DNA of 61,788 nt from Gnetum montanum. Lineage: Eukaryota > Streptophyta > Gnetopsida > Gnetales > Gnetaceae. A program made the position numbers and the translations under genes. The stretch's first letter is position 1; each line of letters begins with the position of its first letter. Shown here piece by piece: positions 56,928 through 61,788 of the stretch. The notes under the pieces were generated by a model that had not been told where the DNA came from, did no database searches, and was given only the letters and a program-made list of their open reading frames with translations. The stretch is taken from positions 204,734-266,521 of the forward strand of contig MNCI01003042.1 of the NCBI GenBank assembly GCA_015680685.1. Direction: 5' to 3'.

Positions 56928-59304
56928 AGAACTTCTGGAAAGGATCCCACAGAAAGTAAAGAGCCCATGTCCCTCCAAATGAAAGCCCAAAGCCTAAGCC
57001 AACTGCAACTATTGAAATCTTCTCTTCGACTTTGTCAAACCATGTCTCCTTCACATGATCTTTCTCAGTATTTTGATTTCCCCCACCTTTGGGCTGCACT
57101 TCATTTGTGCACTTATGCTGTGGAGAGTAGCCACAAAGACCTTTGTTCCCTTGGTAAGAACTTTCGTCAAAGGTGGAGAATTGATTCCCGGTAGGCGTCC
57201 TTCCACAGAGCAGATTATTGGATACATTAAAGGAACTCAAGAATGTTAAATCGGTCAGCTTTGAAGGAATGCCCCCATTTAATCGATTGGAGCTTAAGTC
57301 CAGCTCTTCCAGACAAGTCATGTTTGAGATGCTTGATGGTATGCTCCCTTCCAATCTGTTGTGGGATAGATTAAGTAATCTTAAGCCATTCAACATTCCA
57401 ATAAATCTTGGAATTTGTCCTGTCAAATTATTTCCAGAGAGATCAATATCACGGTTACCCATGGGCATTTCTTCCCTGAAAACTTCAAACCCTTTTTCCA
57501 CCAGCATAACATCTGCTCTAGGTAGATTTCCTTCGTCTTCAGTTCGGAGGAATCCTGCCAGTTTTTCAAAGCTGCTAGGTATCCTGCCTTGGAATTTGTT
57601 ATTTGATAAATCTAAGATTTCCAAATCTGACAAGTTTGGTATCCAATCTGGGATGAATCCCTCCAGATTGTTGCAACCCAAGTTCAAAATTCTCATGTGA
57701 TGCAGTGTACTAATGTAATCTGGCAAGGGACCTGATAATTTGTTGTTTCTGAAATCTAAGACCTCAAGGCTAGTAGAGGAGGACAACGACTCGGGTAGAG
57801 GACCTGAAAAATTATTAGAATGGGCAGAAATTTCTAGCACTGAAGATGGTATAGAAGCATTTGGCGGCCAAGTGAAGAAATTGTTGAACAATTTTAACTC
57901 TTGCAAATGTACTAATTTTGCAAGGTTAGGAATGTTTCCCCTGAAAGCGTTTGAGGACAAATCTAGATATTCAAGGGACCAAAGATCTGGGATTATATTT
58001 GCAATATTTCCTTGAAGTTTGTTACCTGGAATAGCCAAATACTGCAGCTGTATAATGTTGGCTAGGCACTGGGGAGTTTCGCCACCGACTTCTGTGTTTT
58101 CTAAGTGAATTTGAAGCAGTTGAATCAAGTTGCATATCTCTTTGGGTATACCGCCTGCACCTTCAACTTTCCCATCCAATCCAAAATAAGACAGTGACTG
58201 TAAGGCACCTATTTCTGGTGGTATTTTACCACTGAAATTGCTTACAGCGATGCCCAATTCCTGCAATCTGGTGAACTTCCATATCTTTGGTTGTCGCAAA
58301 TTCACAGTGAGCTTGCTGCCAAACACATAAAGCCTTGACAGCATAGTGAGGTTTTCAAACTCACCTGGTAAAGTGCCCACCAGATTATCTCCTGCTATAT
58401 AAACCGCACTTAATTCACTGAGCTTCCCCAGTTCTGGCGGGATAATGCCAGTGAAGTTGTCATTTTCTCCTCCTCCTATCGCCAGCATCTGAAGATTGGA
58501 GAGATTGCCCAAGGAGGAGGGAATGCTTCCTGAAAAGTTATTGCAGCCCAAATCTAAATTCTGAAGATGCGAGAGTTCTCCCAGGAATGAGGGGATGCTA
58601 CCTGAGAAGCTGTTGCGGCCCAAATACAAATTCTGAAGGTGGGAGAGCCTGCTGAAGAAAGAGGGAATGGCACCTGAGAAGCCGTTGTAGCTCAAATCTA
58701 AATCCTGAAGCAGACCCCATTTTTGCATACACTGAGGAAGCTCTCCCTCCAATTTGTTGCGGGGAAGACGCAGATGCTGCAGTGATGTGAGATTAGTTAA
58801 CCAGCAGGGAAGCTGACCCGAGAAGCCGTATCCATCCAAAGATACATCTACCAAAGAATTGCATCTTGCCAGACAAGCAGGAAGCTCAGCAGCGAAGTTA
58901 TTGGCAAAACGGAGACTCAGAGTTTGGAGAGAGGTGAGATTGCAGAGAGATGCAGAGATGTTTCCTTCCAATATTGTGTCCCGAGAGAGATCCAAAGATA
59001 TAACAGTAGTGGNCATATTTCCTTCCAATATTGTGTCGTGAGAGAGATCCAAAGATATAACAGTAGTGGAATGAGGAGGAGAAGAGCATGTGACACCTTT
59101 CCAAGAATTGCAGAGATTGTGAGAGTTTTGGCGAGTCCAGCTGGACAGAGATCCTGGCGGATCGTCCGTTATTTTGGATTTGAATGCAAGCAGTGCCTCA
59201 ACTTCTTTCTCCTTGTTGTGCTTGGCAGGAAGGCTACTGCCACATGAAACACCGCACAAAGACACCAAGACAAACTCAAATACAAACAGAGCAGACGCCT
59301 TCAT
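56908..59304 (-). CDS. LRR receptor-like protein (no kinase domain)
   Basis: One uninterrupted exon, 798 codons from ATG 59304. An upstream TTG at 59328 only extends the open frame. Residues 1-23 form a signal peptide (MKASALFVFEFVLVSLCGVS). An LRRNT cap with the Cys pair CNSWKGVTC follows near residue 65. Then come about 25 plant-type LRRs (LxxLxLxxNxFSGxIP) that start after residue 90 and run to about 700. An island-like break (ADVMLVEKGFEVFREEMP, about 595-615) precedes the last four repeats. The C-terminal Cys cap (LLCGRTP...GLCGYSPQHKC) leads to an acidic juxtamembrane part, one transmembrane helix with GxxxGxxxG spacing (GLGFGLSFG) and a 12-residue tail. This is the RLP layout: a cell-surface receptor that signals through partner kinases of the SOBIR1/BAK1 type, usually in immunity or development. 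The ligand is unknown. A 19-residue duplication around the N at 59013 is probably an assembly artefact; the true length may be 779. Confidence 0.92.
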   Translation of the reverse strand: MKASALFVFEFVLVSLCGVSCGSSLPAKHNKEKEVEALLAFKSKITDDPPGSLSSWTRQNSHNLCNSWKGVTCSSPPHSTTVISLDLSHDTILEGNMXTTVISLDLSRDTILEGNISASLCNLTSLQTLSLRFANNFAAELPACLARCNSLVDVSLDGYGFSGQLPCWLTNLTSLQHLRLPRNKLEGELPQCMQKWGLLQDLDLSYNGFSGAIPSFFSRLSHLQNLYLGRNSFSGSIPSFLGELSHLQNLDLGCNNFSGSIPSSLGNLSNLQMLAIGGGENDNFTGIIPPELGKLSELSAVYIAGDNLVGTLPGEFENLTMLSRLYVFGSKLTVNLRQPKIWKFTRLQELGIAVSNFSGKIPPEIGALQSLSYFGLDGKVEGAGGIPKEICNLIQLLQIHLENTEVGGETPQCLANIIQLQYLAIPGNKLQGNIANIIPDLWSLEYLDLSSNAFRGNIPNLAKLVHLQELKLFNNFFTWPPNASIPSSVLEISAHSNNFSGPLPESLSSSTSLEVLDFRNNKLSGPLPDYISTLHHMRILNLGCNNLEGFIPDWIPNLSDLEILDLSNNKFQGRIPSSFEKLAGFLRTEDEGNLPRADVMLVEKGFEVFREEMPMGNRDIDLSGNNLTGQIPRFIGMLNGLRLLNLSHNRLEGSIPSSISNMTCLEELDLSSNRLNGGIPSKLTDLTFLSSFNVSNNLLCGRTPTGNQFSTFDESSYQGNKGLCGYSPQHKCTNEVQPKGGGNQNTEKDHVKETWFDKVEEKISIVAVGLGFGLSFGGTWALYFLWDPFQKFFGYLGI
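58958..59069. other. Assembly join: 55-bp near-duplicate around N
   Basis: 58958-59012 and 59015-59069 are nearly identical (three differences) and flank the single N at 59013. The encoded block TTVISLDLS...DTILEGN appears twice in the receptor N-terminus. The period of 57 keeps the frame. Confidence 0.75.
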
Positions 59305-59432
59305 TTTCGTGCTTGCTGTCTCAAACAACCTTGGTTTGCCTTGATTCAGTGATTACTGAGTACATTTAATTCTCCGTTTGTGCGTGGCAAATGCGTGGCG
59401 TAGGAATTTGAGTCTGTTTAATTCTTGCGATT

Positions 59433-59468
59433 GTCAAGGTCAAAGGATAAACCAAAGGTCAAGGTCAA
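59433..59468 (-). promoter_or_regulatory. Cluster of four W-box cores upstream of the receptor gene
   Basis: On the minus strand TTGAC occurs at 59433-59437, 59439-59443, 59458-59462 and 59464-59468. Three of the four are TTGACC (the WRKY-site form TTGACY); the leftmost is TTGACA. They form two pairs with 6-bp spacing, 129-164 bp before the ATG. Clusters of this kind are typical of WRKY-regulated defence genes; regulation here is inferred. Confidence 0.5.
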
Positions 59469-59599
59469 GCAACCCCGCGTGTAAAAAGATAAAGGGAAAG
59501 TTGCAGGCATGGCATGGGAAGATTCAAAAACAGCGTCACGTTGGTGGTTAGGGAATCCAGTCACAGACCACGGTAACGTTAACCTCAATCTAATCAGAA

Positions 59600-59742
59600 C
59601 TCTATATAATTATCCAGTGTATTAGAACTTTATATACATGTTCCTAATTAGAAGTTTATATAACTTAGCATTTCTTGCTTTAATTGAACCCATGACCTAT
59701 ATAGCTTCCAAGTCAAAGGTCTTACCACTAAGCTAACACCTC
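59600..59742 (-). repeat. tRNA-like SINE-type copy
   Basis: The minus strand starts TGAGGTG and has an A box TAGCTTAGTGG (59725-59735). A B-box-like GGTTCAATTA (59681-59690) lies about 45 bases after the A box, as in a tRNA, then comes a tail with AAGTTATATAAACTTCTA shared with 51640-51753. It does not fold into an intact tRNA, so a tRNA-derived SINE head is the better reading. The 3' end is uncertain. Confidence 0.55.
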
Positions 59743-59749
59743 ATTATTA

Positions 59750-60597
59750 AGCATCAAATTTGAAAAGCACATTGTATTTATTATGTGAGTGGTGATTTTT
59801 AATGCATCCTTCCTAGGTCTCTTTTAATGATTGTATAAACAATTAAAAAAATATGAATTATTTTTAAAGATATTTTGCATTAATATAAAGTCAATCTTAG
59901 GGCCTCATCTCTACATGGTCTTCACCATTGAGAGTCTTAATAGGAAAATATATGAATTGAGCTATGAAGATAAGTATTAATTTTAACATTTTAAATTTAT
60001 TTTAAAAATCACTCTATTTTACAATTTCTCATTTCTTGCCAAAAAAAATTTATTTTAAAGATGAAGTGTAATTTTTGTGTTTGAGCTTTCATTTGCAAAG
60101 TACTTCTCAAAATATCATAGAGGACAAGGTGTAGGGCATGATCAACATTTAATAGAAATTGGAACTCCTCCATATAGAAAATATAATAACTAACTCCAAA
60201 AAGTCTTGACAAATGACCATTTGGTCATGATTGGGAGAAAAAAAAATTTGTGAATATGAGACCTATGGGTTGGAGATCTACCTATGAAAGAATCCCAAAT
60301 CAATTAGTGCATAACGATACAGATAAGCTCACATTAACCAGTCAGATTGAAATCTATTTTTTTAAAAAAATTCAATGTTTTGATAGATTTTCACATTTTC
60401 CTATAGAGTTTTTGAAAGACCTTTAAATGACAATGCAACTCATAGCTTTCTGTTGAATATTTTTGTCAGGATGGTACAGGATATTACTGTGTTACAAGTT
60501 TTTTTTGGCGAGATGCTACTTTAAAGCTATCCGATTTTGCAACACACTCATTCCGAACCCATCGCACTCTTCCGTTAGTCATAGATCCACGTATTAC
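59750..60597. other. No recognisable gene
   Basis: AT-rich until about 60500, then more balanced in composition, leading into the exon-like segment. If that exon is real, its right end holds the 3' UTR. Confidence 0.45.
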
Positions 60598-60712
60598 TTA
60601 TCCACGTTCTGGCAATGCACCCTCCCACTCGGCACGGTCAAGGTTAAAATGCAGAGTTCCATCGTCCTCATCGTTACTGTTTGCCTCTGTTGAACCGAGG
60701 GGATCGTCATAG
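60598..60712 (-). CDS. Possible terminal exon of an unidentified host gene
   Basis: The minus strand has a strong acceptor (pyrimidine-rich GTCTTCCCACAG) ending at 60713. It is followed by an exon open in one frame for 37 codons to TAA (60598-60600): YDDPLGSTEANSNDEDDGT, then LHFNLDRAEWEGALPERG. The segment is G+C-richer than its flanks, acidic, and ends like a natural C-terminus. Upstream exons would lie at higher coordinates, outside the window, and the solo LTR at 60886-61656 would then sit in the last intron. I do not recognise the protein. A chance frame or a pseudogene fragment is possible. Confidence 0.35.
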
Positions 60713-60885
60713 CTGTGGGAAGACATTATACGGAAATGCTTTAACAAACAAGTTTCGTAAAACATTTTTCGGTTTTAATAAATGCGCAGAAATAGGAGTC
60801 GTAGAAAGTGACGCCCTGTTACAAACATATAATTATGTTATTGGTAACCAATTCATTTGTACTTGGTAAACTTAAAATTGAACTC

Positions 60886-61656
60886 TGATGAGACGCCATA
60901 TCGCATAGAAGATATCGCAGTCCGTCGCAATGTCTATAAATAAGAAGCAACTCTCCTTTGTTTATCCATCTAGACATAGAGCTAGATTGTAGTGAAACTC
61001 TGGTAGTTTGATCCTTCTAGAGATAGATTATTTTCTCGTGTCTGCCCGCAGTGTGGTGAATGTAATTGTACAACATCCTTAGTGTGACGTACTTGGACAT
61101 GCACATGACCAGAAATAAAGATCGAGATTACTTCATCATTGTAGCATTTACTTTGTTTATTTATTTATTTAATTGTTATTTAATGCTTTCCTAGTTAATC
61201 TCTCTCACCCTTAAATTCTTAGAAACGCGGAATGAGTACGACTTGATTACGAGCATTTAAGTGTAACTACTTGGTAACCCAGTAGTGTACCTAGGATCTG
61301 CGCTTGGTAATCCTAGTACGAAGTTCAAGATGTGTACGGATAATCAAGGAACGGCTGCTCATCGCACTTAGGCTAGATTAGATTCTTTTACCCTTTCTCT
61401 CCTAGCTTAGCTTAGTTAATCTTATTTTTCATTGCTTTTAGGAGTAGCATTAGATTAGGAACACATCATACACCTTAGTCTAGACTAAACTATACGTGAC
61501 AAACCTAATACTAATCCAGGTAGGAAGACAGTGAACAACAACCTAAGGTTTACGATTTAGGTGCCACAACTAGTCTGTCTGCGGAGTTCGACTAGATCGC
61601 ATGTGAAAACGCTCGTATTCGTATGGTTGAGTATAGAGGTACCTCGCTACTCATCA
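60886..61656 (+). repeat. Solo LTR
   Basis: 771 bp, TGATGAGACG to CTACTCATCA, flanked by the exact duplication AACTC (60881-60885 and 61657-61661). U3 has fewer GATATC motifs, a CTATAAATAAG box near 60932-60942 and an AATAAAGA signal near 61112. It is a diverged subfamily of the window's LTR family. No internal sequence remains. Confidence 0.9.
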
Positions 61657-61661
61657 AACTC

Positions 61662-61788
61662 TATAGAGTTTATATCTTTGGCATTTAATTCATTTGTTCG
61701 GTAAACTTGAAGTAGTTGGTAAATTTGAAGGAGATTGATAAATCATTTTAATATTTGTGGATTTACATGATCAAAAGGGTTATTTATG
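61662..61788. other. Right-edge flank, no feature seen
   Basis: Short AT-rich sequence after the solo LTR; nothing identified. Confidence 0.4.

Noticed and set aside
57218-57700. 160-codon plus-strand open frame
   Set aside because: Antisense shadow of the LRR repeats; periodic leucine codons keep the reverse frame open.
59305-59328. Eight-codon upstream extension of the receptor protein
   Set aside because: The first codon is TTG, not ATG. The signal peptide starts cleanly at the ATG at 59304.
1-61788. CRISPR arrays, rRNA genes, complete tRNA genes, operons
   Set aside because: None seen. The repeats are LTRs or short tandem units, and the window is eukaryotic nuclear DNA.

Overview
This window looks like nuclear DNA of a seed plant with a large, repeat-rich genome, perhaps a gymnosperm; the species cannot be fixed from the sequence. 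The evidence is nested LTR retrotransposons of one Ty3/gypsy (Athila-like) family, Ty1/copia, LINE and SINE-like remnants, long AT-rich gene-free stretches, and a single plant-type LRR receptor-like protein gene. Almost everything left of 56.9 kb is mobile DNA, mostly decayed by in-frame stops and frameshifts. Seven positions contain N, and several of these mark missing or duplicated sequence.

Layout. 1-115: 3' end of an LTR. 116-1803: Ty1/copia gag-PR remnant (minus) with its primer binding site. 4043-10993: element 1 (minus, target duplication GTTTA), gag and protease only. 13909-23825: element 2 (minus, target duplication ATATC), the pol-bearing relative with gag, PR, RT, RNase H and integrase. 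24726-31192: element 3 (plus), which carries the same pol deletion as element 1 and whose right LTR stops at an N. 31.3-32.8 kb: L1-like LINE reverse transcriptase remnant. 35.3-36.1 and 50.2-51.2 kb: a DUF4283/zinc-knuckle ORF split by element 4. 36121-50178: element 4 (plus), pol-bearing, with an extra gene-like unit after pol and a solo LTR nested in its 3' LTR. 51.27-51.54 kb: tandem repeats. 51.64-51.75 kb: SINE-like copy. 52861-55370: RTE-like LINE remnant inside a tandemly repeated host unit. 56908-59304 (minus): intact LRR receptor-like protein gene with W-box motifs upstream. 59.6-59.74 kb: second SINE-like copy. 60598-60712 (minus): possible terminal exon of a host gene running off the window. 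60886-61656: solo LTR (target duplication AACTC).

How the parts relate. The seven LTR loci share TGATG...CATCA ends and related R-U5 sequence. The U3 comes in two forms: an array of GATATC palindromes, or a 14-bp minisatellite in element 4. Elements 1 and 3 share one pol-deletion junction, so they look like a non-autonomous subfamily that would have needed pol supplied by copies like element 2 or 4. Element 4 has, downstream of pol, a copy of its own U3 minisatellite, a TATA box, an intron-like stretch and an ATG opening a decayed frame of about 2.85 kb that ends in a coiled-coil-like tail. This is the most unusual structure in the window. The receptor gene is the only convincing full-length host gene.
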